Assembly (NCBI GenBank): GCA_015478945.1
Contig: JABUQX010018369.1
Location: 1 to 64,000, forward strand
Direction: 5' to 3'
Origin: Trachelipus rathkii
Lineage: Eukaryota > Arthropoda > Malacostraca > Isopoda > Trachelipodidae
DNA: 64,000 nt
Below the pieces are notes generated by a model. It ran no database searches. It was not told where the DNA came from and saw only the letters and a list, made by a program, of their open reading frames with translations. The position numbers were made by a program, and so were the translations under genes. Below are positions 1 to 14,512 of the stretch, piece by piece (within the stretch, counting starts at the first letter, position 1; the number at the start of each line of letters is the position of its first letter).

Positions 1-529
1 CATTTGGTGAGCTATAATAGTCTTTATTTTTTAAACTATTAATCGGTCTTTACTATGGTTTTGGATGGATTGTCCGGGAAGACCTTTCCGGAAATGATTT
101 TGGCAACGAGCAAAGGACGGTCGGACTCATATCCAAAGGTTTATATTTTTATAATTCTTACAAACCTAATTAAAGATATGAAACTTTTTTCTGGGTGTTT
201 CAAATCCTGATTATTTATCTTTTGATTAATTTATTTTCAATTCTATTCAATAATTAATAAGAAATATAATTTAGATTTAATTCTTCTATTCTACTTTAAT
301 ATTTCAGTTTTTTCAATGGTTATTTGAATACGTAATATAATATTTCAGCTTTTTTTTTTATCCGCATCGTGATGAACCAGAATATATATATATAATTAAT
401 AGTGATATAATATACTTACAACTGTCTATCTAAGCTGAACATCAGGTGCAAAGATTTTTTATATATAAAATTTTTAATTTTTTAATGATCACATCCTTTT
501 ACCTCTCAGTATAGTCTATTATCAATAAG
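1..529. other. AT-rich non-coding DNA, no gene seen
   Basis: Homopolymer-rich A/T sequence with stop codons in all frames. A short patch near 70-150 is less AT-rich and has a weak imperfect hairpin (CCGGGAA...TTTCCGG), but nothing recognisable as coding or RNA. Confidence 0.5.
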
Positions 530-850
530 TCCAGCAGGCCGTAGGGAGTCCCTAATGACCAAATTTCTCCGTTACGGAGATAGCCTAACCTGCTCCGTAT
601 TACCTCTGATGATGTCTGGTGGTTGCTGTGCTGACTAGATAACTCAACCATTTAAGAGATTTTGACCATACAAAAATCTAACCATCTGAAAATTATCTCC
701 TATAAATTGCTTTCGTTGAGCTATTGCTACTTTCATCGACATTTATATTCTACAAGAAAGAGCGGTAGAGAGGTACCTCACGGGTCGGGTACAATTGTTG
801 GGTCCCTAGCGTATATCTCCGGCTCCGCTTCAGCGGATATATTTTAGTAT
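530..850. other. Less AT-rich island with two small hairpins, unidentified
   Basis: This 320-bp patch is clearly less AT-rich than its surroundings. It contains a near-perfect hairpin TCTCCG-TTA-CGGAGA at about 566-580 and a second near-inverted repeat near 811-840 (TATATCTCCG ... CGGATATA). The 61-codon open frame at 662-847 shows no recognisable domain and uses AT-rich codons as expected by chance. The patch may be a fragment of a dispersed repeat or SINE, but no tRNA A or B box was found. Confidence 0.35.
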
Positions 851-2889
851 TTTATATATTTCCCGTTGTTTTATAATGGGGGGATCAACGTCAAAATTCA
901 GGCGTTTTTTTTATTACCTCTATGAAAAATTCGAAATTAATTAGTGTACATTCAATATTTACTGTTATGTATTTTGCACACTTTAACATACATTGCTGCT
1001 GCCGTATGCCTTATGATGATATATATTAATATAAAATTGTTGTTAAATAATATTTTTAAAGTTTCTGTTGGACAAATTCAGATTGAATTATTGCCAAAAG
1101 ATAATTTCGTGTGTGAAATACCTGGTTATATTTTTTTGGGCTTATGTGGTGGTATTTAAAACGGTAATTAAGATATTTACGGTTTGGAAGTATTCCTCAT
1201 AACTAATCTTAATTAATAATTTAAATGTTAAATATGTTTTTTAATAACGTAAATTAGAAGTAATTTGACTAAAAAAACGAAGCCTTAAGGTGATATTTTT
1301 AGGAATTGTATATTTTTTTTCAAACGTGAATTTTTTCCAAAATTAGGAAATTTGTGTATTTTTCAGGCTCGTTTTAACGTTATAAAATAAACATTGAAAA
1401 AAAAGAAATTATGACAACTTAAATTTTATAATTTCTAATAATAATAATAATATTTACACTTTTTACAAGAGTAGGGGCTCTTTATATTGCGATAGTTTGG
1501 GTTGTCCTAATGGGTTATTCGGCGACATGGTTCACATGCAACTTTTTTGATCGAAATTTTGTGGGTTTACATATTGATATGTTTTGGATTTATAATGATG
1601 ATGACAATCAATTTTAATAATTATTTGGTTTATATAATTATAAATAATAATTTATTATTATAATAATTTATACAAATATGGTCTTGAAAAATAATTTATT
1701 CAATGTACGCACTTTTTACGTTAACTTTTTTTTATCCTACACTAAATATAGAAAGAAAGATAGTATAGAATACTTAACAAATTGTCTTATAGTCCTAACT
1801 ATATCATATAAAACTAAAATATAATATTAATAAAATCTATAAAAAAAAAGACATATTTTTTATATAAGTGTATAATTTACTTCTCTTTTGGTTTTATCTT
1901 TCCTCATTTGCGCTATTATTGTGAGTATACATATTCGTTATAGCCTTCTATATTTTGTAGGTTTATCTATATATTATCTTATTTTATATATTTTATAATA
2001 TAAGTTTAAATTTAAATTTTTTTATATGAAATGTTAGATATTTATATTACGATCTGAGGAATTATATTTCGGAATTTTGGAGAGGTATTTTCTTCTGAGG
2101 ATTTCATTGGGAAATATTTATGATTTCACTTCGGGTCCTAGAAATTTTTTTTGCGCATTTTAGAAATAAAAAATTTTTGTTGCTATAAATGGTGTGGAAA
2201 TTTTTTTAGGCCTATGACACTGAAGGTTGTAAGTTGTTTTTTAGCTTTTATAATTTTTATATAATGTTTAATTATTTTTTTCTATTTACTACTTAAATAA
2301 AACCTTTCTCTAATTGAATAAATGTTTTATTTAAAAAAAATTATGAAGAGTATTATAAAATTAACATGGATTTTCTCCCCACGACCGGTTTTCCTCCCAT
2401 TTTTACGGTAATATTTTTTATATATTTATACAATTTATACATTTTTTATATCATTACAAATTTATATATTTTTATCAATATTGTATTATTATATATATAT
2501 ATAATAGTGTTTTTATAGAATATATTTTTTATATTATTATTATATTTATTATATATAATTAGTATATTTTTATTATTATATTGTATTTATTTTTTGTTTT
2601 TTTATTTTTTATATTATATATTGGTATATAATATGATTATATATATAGAGGTATATTAATTTATATGATTATGTGAGTTTATTTTTATTTATATTGGATA
2701 GATATATTGTTTTAGCTGGTTCTTTGGCTATTATTAGAGGGTCTTGAGGATAGTAGTTTTTCTTGAATCGAGCTTAATATTTTTTAATTAGTTCAGTATT
2801 ATCAGTCATCGAAAAATCATTTGAGAATTTGGATTATTATTAGTTTATATAGTACCTATATATAGTTAGTGATTTCACTTTAGTTACTT
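851..2889. other. AT-rich non-coding DNA
   Basis: Runs of A, T and short TA stretches (for example near 2460-2660). The open frame at 944-1159 is hydrophobic and composition-driven, with no homology I recognise. No splice-compatible exon was found. Confidence 0.5.
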
Positions 2890-2892
2890 TTT

Positions 2893-2916
2893 GCAAAAGT
2901 TCTTTTAGACTTTTGC
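2893..2916. other. Perfect 8-bp stem hairpin
   Basis: GCAAAAGT at 2893-2900 pairs with ACTTTTGC at 2909-2916 across an 8-nt loop. It lies at the left edge of a less AT-rich segment (2.9-5.3 kb). The function is unknown and it may be chance. Confidence 0.3.
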
Positions 2917-5016
2917 AGTTCATTCATCCATATCAAAGCTGTACATTATTTTTCTTCCTGGTGGGGAAAAGGAAACGCAAAGTATTTTAAGAATATTTTT
3001 CCTTTCAATACACACTTTGTCATCAACATTTGGGAAATTATATATCTACCTTGCTTCTCCTTCAGTACTAATATATTTTTTAAAATTTTTCATTCAAGTT
3101 TTTTTTCCCTTCAGATAAAAAAAAAGGGTTTTTTAAAAAACTTTACAAATATGTCCATTTGTTCAATATATTACCTTCAAAGTTGCAAGAAACATAGTGA
3201 CTTATTATATCTGCTCTTTGCTTTAATTTAAATATGAGAATGGATTTTTATTCGAATTTGTTTCCTACATAAAATGTTTTCATCTTTCTTTTTTGGTAAG
3301 ATTTGAAATTTTGAATAATCTGTATAAAGCGCTTCAAGTTTTCAGTGTTGTACAGGGATTAATTATGATAACCCTTGTGTTCCTATAAGGCTCTCATTTT
3401 TGAAGCTCTTTTCCAGTCCTTTTATTCAGTCTCTAAAACGTCTTCCTTTGTTGTTATGTTATTATGATTTGTGTTTATTTCCTGGTATATTTATTCAATG
3501 TTATCTATTAGTGAAAAACTGTCTGCAGTTTAGTTATATGGTTGTTTATTAAATCAATCCAGTTGTACCCGGTTATCCTTAATCATTTAAATCTACCTAA
3601 TCCTTCACAACTTTTATGCTTTAATTCTTGGTTTTCAAAAGAGAAAAGCTAATCCTCACATTAAATCTATCTTTTTTATAATGTTCCGGTCAAAATGTAG
3701 GCACTGGATTGAATTTTATTAGAGATATTATATTTGTTTTGTAGCTTTTAGCCTCATTAAATTCAGCAGCGGCATTCATCCTTATAATATTTTATATGAA
3801 TTTTCTTGAGATGCAAATTGTTCTTAAAGTTTTTCAATCAACTTAACTTGAAAGAAGAAAGCCAGATGGATTTGAATGTTTTAAAGTAATTTCTACTAAT
3901 GCTAACATAAAATTACTTTTCATGGTTGTTTATAGATACACCATCTTTTTTATATATTACAACAGAAGAGTGTATTGGTAACTGATCATTGACCAGTGGA
4001 GAAAGCCTGACTGGCATCTTGTACAATAAAGGTATAATTTTCAGAAAAATCACCAATATTATAACGTCATGGTTGGCAGGTAAGTTGCTTTTAGTTCTTT
4101 AAGATAAGGTTAGCATGTGACTTTAGACGATAAAGATGAATGCCGTTGTTAATTCAATAATTTTCTTGCCCAAAATTCTGATGAAATGCAATCTTATTTT
4201 GTACTGTTGTAATTAAATGTGAATCTGTCGTACTGTTACTCCATTGGAATATGTGACTGAAATCTTCTTGTGTTCCATATTTTTCAAATCGTTTTTTTAA
4301 GTATTTTTATCTAATTCTTCTTTTTAGGGCATTATTTTCTTACCATATCTTGAAAGCATTTTTTGGCAACCTTTTTGCATCATCATCATGACAACATTTA
4401 TTCTGTTTATTCTGCTTTTAGATCTTTATAAGTTAAGCTTTACGGCAATTGGCGAAAACACATTAATTTTTGATGGATTTTGGGGTGCAGTATTTTATCC
4501 ACACACATTACATTTATGGGTCCCTTTGCTTACCAGCCATACACACTCATTTGCCTTGTTATTTTGCAAATGTTGAAAAATCCAATAAGAATCAATACAG
4601 TTTTTCCTTGATACTTTTTCAATATAGTTCTTTGTCAGATTCCAAGTATATAACCTTAAGGTTAATAGCAAGTAAATATAGTAATATTAGCAATGACATA
4701 ATTTTTGGAAATAAACTAGTACAAAAGATAATTCTCTTATGTAGAGAAAATGGTGAAATTCACAAGTTAAAATTGTGTCATATATTCTTCATTCAAAGCG
4801 ATATAAATTGGTAAATAGTTCTAACTATAGTAAAAACCTTTTTTTCTTAACGTAAATTTTTATTCATTAGAAACTCCCAGTTTCCTGTAAGGCTTGCCCG
4901 AAAATGTTAGGAAAGTCTCGATCTAATTCTTTGGTTGTCGTGTCTTATCTGTGGTGTTTCTGTCGCATATTATTGGGTGTTATCTGTGTTTAGAGTACAC
5001 ATTCATTACTTGATAT
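2917..5016. other. Lower-AT non-coding stretch, possibly intron or 3' UTR
   Basis: Base composition is more balanced and there is no microsatellite, as in introns or UTRs of a real gene. The overlapping plus-strand open frames at 4388-4814 show no domain and look like chance. If the minus-strand exon at 5017-5234 is real, the part just left of it would be its 3' UTR: an AATAAA on the minus strand lies at 4859-4864, about 150 bp past the stop. Confidence 0.4.
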
Positions 5017-5234
5017 CTAGAGACTTGAACGTTGTCTTTCTTCAGCACTGCCAAATGTAGCCATAGGTTTACGTACAGTTTTATTTTTCACAGTTTGTAC
5101 AAGATGTAATTTCTTCTCCATCAGCAGTACAGCTGAGTCATCATGGTTACTATCCATTGTTGTATGGGTTTCAAAGACTTTGTCACAACTTTTGTGTTTT
5201 AATAGAGGATTGCAGCACACCTCATGGTAATCCT
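5017..5234 (-). CDS. Candidate terminal exon, product unknown
   Basis: An open frame on the minus strand reads from an AG (CTAG/GATTACC) near 5234 to a TAG stop at 5017, about 70 codons. The protein is hydrophilic and of mixed composition (segments such as KHKSCDKVFETHTTMDSN and KPMATFGSAEERQRSSL), unlike the isoleucine/tyrosine-rich chance frames nearby. A stop codon overlaps the proposed acceptor, so the frame would have to enter by splicing, unless the first internal ATG is used. A polyadenylation hexamer lies about 150 bp downstream. I do not recognise the family. It could equally be a chance frame in a lower-AT region. Confidence 0.3.
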
Positions 5235-5319
5235 AGATTCTTCTTATGCTCAATAGTGTAAAAATAAACTTCTTATGCGGACTGTTATGGATACTAAGAA
5301 ATGATATCTGATTAAGATA

Positions 5320-5420
5320 TTATAGTATATATATATAATATATATATATTATATATTATATTTTATATTAATGATTTAATTATATGAATAGAATATAATG
5401 TATATATATTATTGGATATA
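5320..5420. repeat. TA-rich simple sequence
   Basis: Imperfect (TA)n with interruptions, immediately right of the lower-AT segment. No coding content. Confidence 0.7.
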
Positions 5421-6199
5421 TTAACTATAATTATATATTTAATATGTTTCATTTTTATATATGTTACTGAAAGGTTTAATTAATTTTGGGTAGTAGGAGA
5501 TATTTATTATAAATTATTTCAAAAATTGTAATGTGTTTTAAACATTGGATTGTAAGGTGACTGTTGATTGTTCTGGGTATAGGTCTTCAATCAAATAAGA
5601 TCAGACTTTTTTATGTTTGTATATGTGTAATAAGAAATTCTTCAGTTATGAAGAAGTAGGATATATCTGTTGTTTTTTAATTATATTCGATCAATCTATA
5701 TTAAGGGGGGTTAGGGGGGAATTTTTTTTTTTAACACCTATATTTAAGCGCTGTTTTTTAAAAATTGTTTGATAACAGATTTTTTTTTTCTGATTTGCCT
5801 TTTTTATAGATCTATTAATTCCCTTTAAATATTGCATTTTTCAGCGTGATACTGCATTAAGTAGAACCAAAGTTAGTTTTTTTTGAAAGAAGAGAGAGTA
5901 TTGCGGTAAATATCCTCTCCCCAAAATTGGGGGGGCTTGTTTTGGTTCAGCCCCTACTCAAAATTTGTGAACCTAATATTTTGTTAGGGGAGTTGAGTTT
6001 TTTTTGTGCCAAAATTGAAGTTTTGATATATAACCATATTTCATTAATAATACGGAGGGGGTCGTGGTGGCAACTCACCACCTGATTTGTTCAGAGAAAT
6101 TAGCACCAGGTAATGGTATTATACTTGGAGGAAATAGATAAGAATATATAGTTGAGCTGGCTCTAGTAAGATGGTTCATGGTTATACAGGTGTATCACA
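5421..6199. other. Non-coding stretch with small hairpins
   Basis: Contains poly-T and poly-G runs, a C4/G4 inverted pair around AAAATT near 5920-5935, and a 6-bp stem hairpin GTGGTG-GCAACT-CACCAC at about 6064-6081. No gene is apparent. Confidence 0.35.
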
Positions 6200-6402
6200 A
6201 TAAATATATATAGTATATATTTATATATATTTATATTTAGATTATATATATATTATATTATTATATATATTTTATATTATTTATTATATATATATAATAT
6301 ATATATTATATATATATAATAATATATTATTTATATATTTTATATTTATTATATATATATATTATTATATATTATATTTTATTATAATATAATATTCATA
6401 TC
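6200..6402. repeat. Imperfect (TA)n array
   Basis: About 200 bp of TATA-type simple sequence with short TTAT/TATTT interruptions. Confidence 0.75.
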
Positions 6403-9400
6403 ATATCAACAAGTAATCCTGAATAACTCCATCATCCCCTTAAACTAAACAAAAACAAGTAAGATACTCAGAAGAGCCTTCAATACCCACTTCACCTTTA
6501 CACTATGGGCCAGTCTATAAAGTACAGTCAACAAAAAATTAAAATGTCCAATTGAAAACTCTATCTCAATACAGCTTCACCAATGAAACAACAGCATCTA
6601 TCACTAGCATACGAACAAGTGTCTCAGAGCTATTGCATCTTAAGATAAACAGTTTCTTCTGGTATCGGCCTTAACTTCATCTTATTCTAATAGAATTACT
6701 ATTAAATTATAGAGGAGAGACTATCATATCTGCCTCTACTTCAATAATCACAGGTTGTGTAAAAATCACCCCTATGCCAATTCGCGCTGCAGGGAAGAAG
6801 CAAAATTTTTCTCATTCATGGATCATTTCTTATAGAATGTGGATAAGCACACAATTTGTCTATGTGACAGACTCTTATAAGTTTAACCCTACCTAACCAT
6901 GCCATAACTACTACTTCTTTTTCTACATCTATACATTTTTGTTATTGTTGATCTTCCTCCTCTTCCATTGCCCTCTACTATGGCAATCTCTTTTTGCTTC
7001 CTCTACCTCCTCCAAATAAACCTCTCTCTTCTAACCCAACATATTCAGGTACATCGCTTATCCACTTGGATACACAGCAATTATACCGGTTTTTCATAGA
7101 CTCCATACTCCCTGAAATATCTTAACTCAAACGACATGGTGTCCAATGAAGATATGAAGATCAAATCTACGTCTCGTGTAATGATGTTAAGATCTGAGCA
7201 TCAACCTGAATCTTCAGGAATCTTAAATCATAGGTTGTCCGACTCAAAGACACTTGCGCCTCCCTCATTGTCCACAGTAGTTTTAAATAGCTGACTTTTT
7301 GAACATTCTGCTGAAGGTTCCCTCACATTTCACTCTCTATCAGAATACAATAATCAAACTCTCCGTCCAGTTGATGAACCTAATTAGGGTTCAACCATAT
7401 ATAAGGTTGGCCCGAGTTTTTTTGGAGAGTGTATGGGATTCTCTTCATTAACCAATAAAAGGGTATAGAGGGCCCAGGGGCAATAAATACATAGCATGCA
7501 TAATGGAATGGTGAGCTGGGCAGTAAGGTCCCAGTTCAATGCCTAATAGAGAAACTCTTGTTAAAGAAGTTCTCTACTTGATTCTTGATAAGGTGAAAAA
7601 GTATATGGAGGTAAGAAATAAAACAGTGTATTTATCGCTTGCACTTACTGCAACAAATGGCAAACTTAAAAATTATAGTTTTTAAGGAAAGTCATTTAAA
7701 ATTGTAAGCGCAAATATTGGCCAGACAAGGACGTTTTTCATGGAGAAATTTGAAGCTGGTTGTGTTTTTACAGGTCAAGGAGGTTACAATATTCATTCTT
7801 GATTCCGAATTCTCGGCATATAATTTATCCTCAAAAAATATCATTTTTGAGCTATGTCATGTGCTGTATGGCAATGTAGTGGTATAGGCTAATGATATAT
7901 GGATACTTTGTAATTATTATAGTTTATTATATTTGGGATATTATTAATAATTTTGGGAGGATTCATAGTTGTATTATATGTTTATATATATATATAGTTA
8001 TAGTGAGTATATCTTATATATATAATAGGTATATTTATATTTATTATTATTATAATAACGTAAAACGGGGGAAAAACCGGTCAAAAGAAATCGCTTCTGC
8101 TTTTTTTTTTGAAGTGGTAATCATGAAAATCGTAGAAGTGGTTTATAGTTATAAAATCTTAACTTATAGTTTTTTCATCACAATTTATTGATATGTTGTC
8201 ATAATCATACTAATAACTAGGAAATCAAAGAAATCTCGAAATGAAAATATAATTTTCCAAAAAAAATTAGATTTCCGTCTTAGTGTAAAAAAAAATGAAT
8301 CTCGGGTTGAAAAACCGTCAGTGGCGTGCGTGGATAAGCCGGTTCCATTTTGTATTATTTTATAATAAATTATTTTTCTTTTGTTGCTTGCTCCAATATT
8401 TATTTTGTTATTTATTCAATTTCAGTGTGAACTAAGTCTGTCTATATAATATTTATATTTTTTGTATTTTTTTATAATTTTTGGATTGAATTAATTTAAA
8501 ATACTATTTTAGTTATATTTTTTATTTAATCTATTTTTCATACGTTTAAATATTTTTTTAGCATAAATTTTGAAATTTTTTAATTATTCCATGCTTTTAT
8601 TCTTCCTTTAAATATTATTCATCATCGCCTACTATAGCTAATGTTGCTAGAGAGATGAGAGTGATATTAATGCATGTCTATCTTTTTAACAAATTATTTT
8701 GGCTATTTTCATAATATATCTGTAGCTATTGCTATAATTTTCATGAAACATTTCATGAGATTTTCTGAAAACATGCAAGTTATTTTTTGTTTCCAAATAT
8801 TAATAATTTATAACATTTACGTACTAATGAACTTATTATCACCAGTGATAGTAATAAGGAATTGCAACTTTTAAAAACAACTATGCTATTTGTTATCCTT
8901 TTTTTTTTTTTTTATAGTCGAAAGAAAATTTACAATTTCACGTGCAAACTTTTTTTTTTTACTCTTTATTTCTAATTATAGAATAAAGATATGTATAGAA
9001 AACATTAATAACAATGTTCTTTATATTAACATATATATTTAAATTTAATATTATTGATTAAACTAAAAAAAAATAGATCATTTTTTTAACATAGATTTAT
9101 ATCTGACTTCAGGTTGCTTTTTCCCGACCCCGATTTCCTTGGTTTTTTTCCTCTTTTTTTTCTGAAATATTGAAAACTTTAATAACTTTAAAAATAAGCT
9201 TAATATTTTAAATTATTTTTTTACATGGATGGTTAAAATAGACTTTCCCAAATATGCATTCTAACTCAATTGATTCGGGATATGTAAATTTGTCGAGACA
9301 ACTCCGAGTTTCATCAGATGTCGTTGCAAAATAAAAAATAAAATTCTTAATTTTTCAACTTGCAAATTTTTTTTGATTTTTTATATATATATATATAAGT

Positions 9401-9961
9401 TTATTTAATTTTAAAAAAATACATATGGTTAAAAATCTCCTCCATTTCCTGCTTAAAAAACCTTAAAACAAATTCATAATGAAGAATTTTTTATTTTTAA
9501 TTAAAAATATTAATAATTTTATTTTAAACTTGATCTTTGGTTTTTCCTCCTCTCCAGAACGTTTTTACTCCTCCATTTTATCGGTATATATATATATTAT
9601 TATTATTAATATAATTTTAATATATATATATATTTATATATTAATATTTATATTGATATTTTTATTATATTTATTTTTTTTTTTTTTTATTATTTTTATA
9701 TATTTTTATTATATATTATTTTTATATTATATATTTTTTTATTTATATTGTATTTATCTTATTTTTTATTATATTATTAATATTATTTATATTTATAATA
9801 TTTTTATTTATATATATTTACTAGGATAATACATGTTTAGTATAAATTCTACAATATATCTCATCGAATAATTCAATTACATATTTTTGACATAATTATG
9901 GTTTTTCACTCTGCAAAAGAAAATTAAATTACTTAAATTTTTCATTATTGTTTTTTTGCAG
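6403..9961. other. AT-rich non-coding DNA
   Basis: 6.4-7.8 kb has moderately balanced composition but no recognised exon. 7.9-9.9 kb is very AT-rich. The open frames at 7892-8191, 8674-8874 and 9479-9829 are almost all I, Y, F and L and come from TA/TTA composition, so I do not call them genes. Confidence 0.5.
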
Positions 9962-10070
9962 CATTCATTCAATTAAAAGGGCTCATTTAGGAAAGGAAGA
10001 AATCAAGGATGTCTATGAAGGAAAGATACACAAGCTAACCAGATTTTGCAAACAAATCTTTGTTCAATGA
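9962..10070 (+). CDS. Candidate terminal exon, product unknown
   Basis: A pyrimidine-rich tract ending TTTTTTTGCAG is followed by an open stretch of 35 codons to a TGA at 10068-10070, entering in phase 2. The peptide is charged and mixed (KRAHLGKEEIKDVYEGK then HKLTRFCKQIF), which stands out against the I/Y/F-rich frames around it. No upstream partner exon was found and I do not recognise the family. It may be a real last exon, a pseudogene fragment, or chance. Confidence 0.25.
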
Positions 10071-12964
10071 TTCCTTTGATCTTCAAGGACTTTTGACAAT
10101 GATACCTAGATTTATATTTGACTTTAGTGCCTGCTTTTTGAATTGTTCATTAGTTTCTTCGGTTCCTCCATTAATTTCTTGAAGAAACTGAGTCCTTTGA
10201 TATCACATATTCTCTATTCACAATACCATTATTCAATTGTCCAGCACTTTAATTTATTCAGGAATTTCACAATATCATCGACCACCATTCAGAATGTAAA
10301 ACTCCCACCTTTTATATATAAATATTATATATATAGAAGTAAGTATCTATTTATATTAATCTACATATGATAAACAACCCCTACTATACTACTCTACTAC
10401 TAGTACAAACTACACACTCACCCACAATAATATTATATATATATATATATATATCAGTTATTATATATATATATATATTATTATATATATATAATATAAA
10501 TGAATAAAATAAATAAATAAAACAATACTAAATAAAGAAATAAATATTATATGTATATATAAATATATATATTATATATATTATATACTATACTATATAT
10601 TAATATATATTATATATATATAATACAACATAACTATAACTCTAATTTTATATGAGTAATAATATAAGAATATATACGTTATTATTGTATTACTTCCTCC
10701 TCACCACTCAAATTAGTAATATGAATACACAGCACATATATATATCATTCAAATATATATACTTATATTATACATCATCTAAATATATATATATACCACA
10801 GACGTAGTGTAAATAAAACTAAATCAGAAATATACTCTAACAAACTATTTCCTCAACACATATTTCTTATCTTTTCAGTTATCAACAATTTATAACAGTT
10901 ATACTTAACCAATAACCATATATAAACATAATCTTCTCACCTTCAGAAACATAAAATAGATTATTATATAATCTTAATGTGATATACTGTAATATATTAC
11001 ACACCCGTAATATACAGCTATATATATATAAGTTAATATATATCCTATTCTAATTTATTATATTTTTGTAATATATATTTTATATATATATATTTAATAA
11101 AATAATATCTAAATATAGTATATAAAACCTTTATACTAATACTAATTAATTATATATAAATATATATAATAAATAATATAATATATATAATAAATATTAT
11201 ATAGGACGACAGGAAGATGTTTACTCCAGGAACGAAAATCAATAAAAAAATGTAACTAACGTAATTCAATGATTTGAGGTTACAATACATCAGTCAATAA
11301 TGTTTTCTTAGTGAAAATGTAATTAATTATATATATAACAAAAATTAAAAAGAAATTGATAATATTTATAACATAATATACATTTACTAATTAGCTTATC
11401 TATAAAAAAATTGAATACGCCTATAGCACCGTCCCTCCATCCAATAAGTCACTATAGGGAACGAGGACTTACGTTTCACCTTATTTCAGCTCTATAAAAT
11501 CTCAGATCCACATTATACGTAGAAGTTGATTGTAGAAACAGTGGGGCTAACTCCAAATCTACCAGCGTGAACAATTAATAAAATTAACATATGAATATCA
11601 CTTAACCCACCCATTTAGTATATTCTATCTATCTCCTCTCTCCGAGACCTGCGCCTCGCCACCACCGCACTATAAATCCCTCAAATCCACTCCCCCACGA
11701 TCCCCCGTCACAGCTGAGTGAATAACACTATTGCCTCTCCGCTAGCTTTCGGTTCATTTGGGTGGAATATACTCTCCTTTCAAATATAAAAATCCTCTTA
11801 AATTATAAATTAGAATCGAAAATAAAAATAATAAAAATGAAACAACTATAGAAAAAAATTAAGATTCCTACTGCTCCAATATCTTTCAATAATTCTAATT
11901 GTGGGAATAGTATTAAACTTTTCCTAATAATAATAATAATAATAATAATATAATAATATAATAATAATAATAATAATCTTTGTTAATTCTTAAAATTAAA
12001 AAAGCAGAATAAACGCTAATAAAAATACTAGAATATTGGGCAAGCAATAAAGAAAATAGTCCCGGAAATGTCGTTGCGTTTTTTCTTATCGAATAAATCT
12101 CACCCCCGTATAAACGAGTCAACACTTATAAAATGTCCTATATATATTACTAATCATTATTGTATAAACCTAGAACATAACTATAACCTCATAATCATAT
12201 ACTATATAGTATACCTTCATTACCTAAATAACCGCATATATATACCAATAACATATTTTATATTAAAAGGCTATTCCCCTATCTACTCCCAAAATTTCCC
12301 CTAATAGAAAGAAAATAAAACAGTATATCTTCCATTATACTGTATGTTATATACCAATATATATATATAAATATAACTACTATGTATGGGCAACGTACTC
12401 AGGTGAAGCTAATATATTATTTACAGTATAGTCTATAAACATATTTTACATTATTCATACTCTATTAAACAATACAAAATATAGATTCAACTATAGTATA
12501 CTCAATATAAATGTATATTAACCTATTACTATACTATAATACCCTATATATCACTATATATTACTAATACCTAGATGTATCGAACAATAATATTTCTCCT
12601 AATAGTGAGACTAAATTAGGTATATATATATATTATAAGCCTATAGGGGATAGGGTATAGTATATATATAATGCTAATTAACCGCTCTATCTCAACGCCC
12701 CTACTGATGCCGATATTTATTTCTATAATATATATATTATTATGATAATAATTTACTATTACATATAAATATTATCTATTTTACATTATTATTAAATATC
12801 GGTATAATACCACTTATATGTTATCTGGTAATATATATATAACCGTCATATATACATACTATATATTAAATAGATAGTACGGTGTCACTACAGTAGTATA
12901 CTTTCCTGTAGTAATAGTATACAAGTGTATGGCCTCTCAAATTTGAGGTTGAGGCCTAGTGAGG

Positions 12965-13210
12965 TATCAGATAAATATATATATAGATATATATATAAGA
13001 ATATATATATTATAATATATTAATAAGTATATTATATATATATATAATGCTATATATATAGTATATATATATATATAATATATATATTAATTAATTAATA
13101 TATATATATATATATTATAGATATATTACTAATTATATTATATATATATATTAATATTAATATATAATATATTATAATATATATATATTATATATAATAT
13201 ATTAATTATA
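12965..13210. repeat. Imperfect (TA)n array
   Basis: About 250 bp of near-continuous TATA/ATTA simple sequence with interspersed TTAATTAA words. Confidence 0.75.
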
Positions 13211-14224
13211 TAAATACAAAATACATATTATCATAATCAGTAGAGTTAATTATCCTATTGCCTTCTCACCTAAATATAACTCCGCGCGTTATGTATCATA
13301 AACTAAGTATACTAATATAGGGGTATATATATATATCATCTCAAACTAATGCAAACAAGCGTGAATAATACTGTATATATGAGTACATATGTACGTAATA
13401 TATGAGCATTGTTAATATATTTAATTTCCCTATATTATATGGATTATATAATATATAATGATTATAGTAGTATAGAGTCATGAGATAATACATAAAAATA
13501 TACCTACATATATACTACCATATATATTAATAATATATATTATATTATATATATTAATATACTAATTATATATATAAATATAAATTATAATATAATATAT
13601 ACATATATTTATATTATTATATATCATTATATATAATTTATATATTATAATATAATATATATTATATATATATCTTAATATATATTAATTAATATAATAT
13701 ATATATATAATATATATATATTAATTAATATTATAATTATAATATATATATTCAATATTTATTGCTATACTACCCTAATGTGTTAAATAACATACTAGTC
13801 TACTACCCACTGATATATATATATTAATTAATATTATAATAAAGCTAGTCTATACATCAATCTGTTATTGTAATGAGATATACACATAAATCAAAATATA
13901 TAGGGATTGCTACAGCATTTACCCATTAAGCAATTAAAATTATGATAAATTACAGTATTTGATATATCTACCTAAATTATCTGTAATTATATATAGTGGA
14001 TAATGATTACTAATAGTTATTATGCTTATTGTAAAGAAAAGCTTATTGTAGTAATAATATATAATTTAATATGTTATATAAAATATATTTATTATAACGT
14101 ATTATCTTACTATATATTGAAGATTATGACATAGAGGTGCACAATAGTCTCTCATTAGTGCAATGCTAGCAGTAATGTACTTTGTTTCCGTCAATCGCGA
14201 TGTATATAATTAAATGCGATATCG

Positions 14225-14512
14225 ATTCTAGAGATATATAATTTAAATTAATATATATATTATATATAAATATTATAATTATAATAATTAATATATATAT
14301 TATATATTAATTAAATATTATATAATATATATATAGTATATATTAATAATAATATATATATATTAATATATGATATATATATATATATATATAAGTTATA
14401 TACTATATATATATATATATTTTTATATATATAGAAATAATAATATATTTAAATAATATATATAATTATTATATATATCATATTATTATATATAATATTG
14501 TGATATATATAT
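14225..14512. repeat. Imperfect (TA)n array
   Basis: About 290 bp of TA simple sequence with AATT interruptions. Confidence 0.75.

Noticed and set aside
600..660. CTGATGA word suggestive of a hammerhead ribozyme core
   Set aside because: No matching GAAA core or cleavage-site stem was found at the needed spacing.
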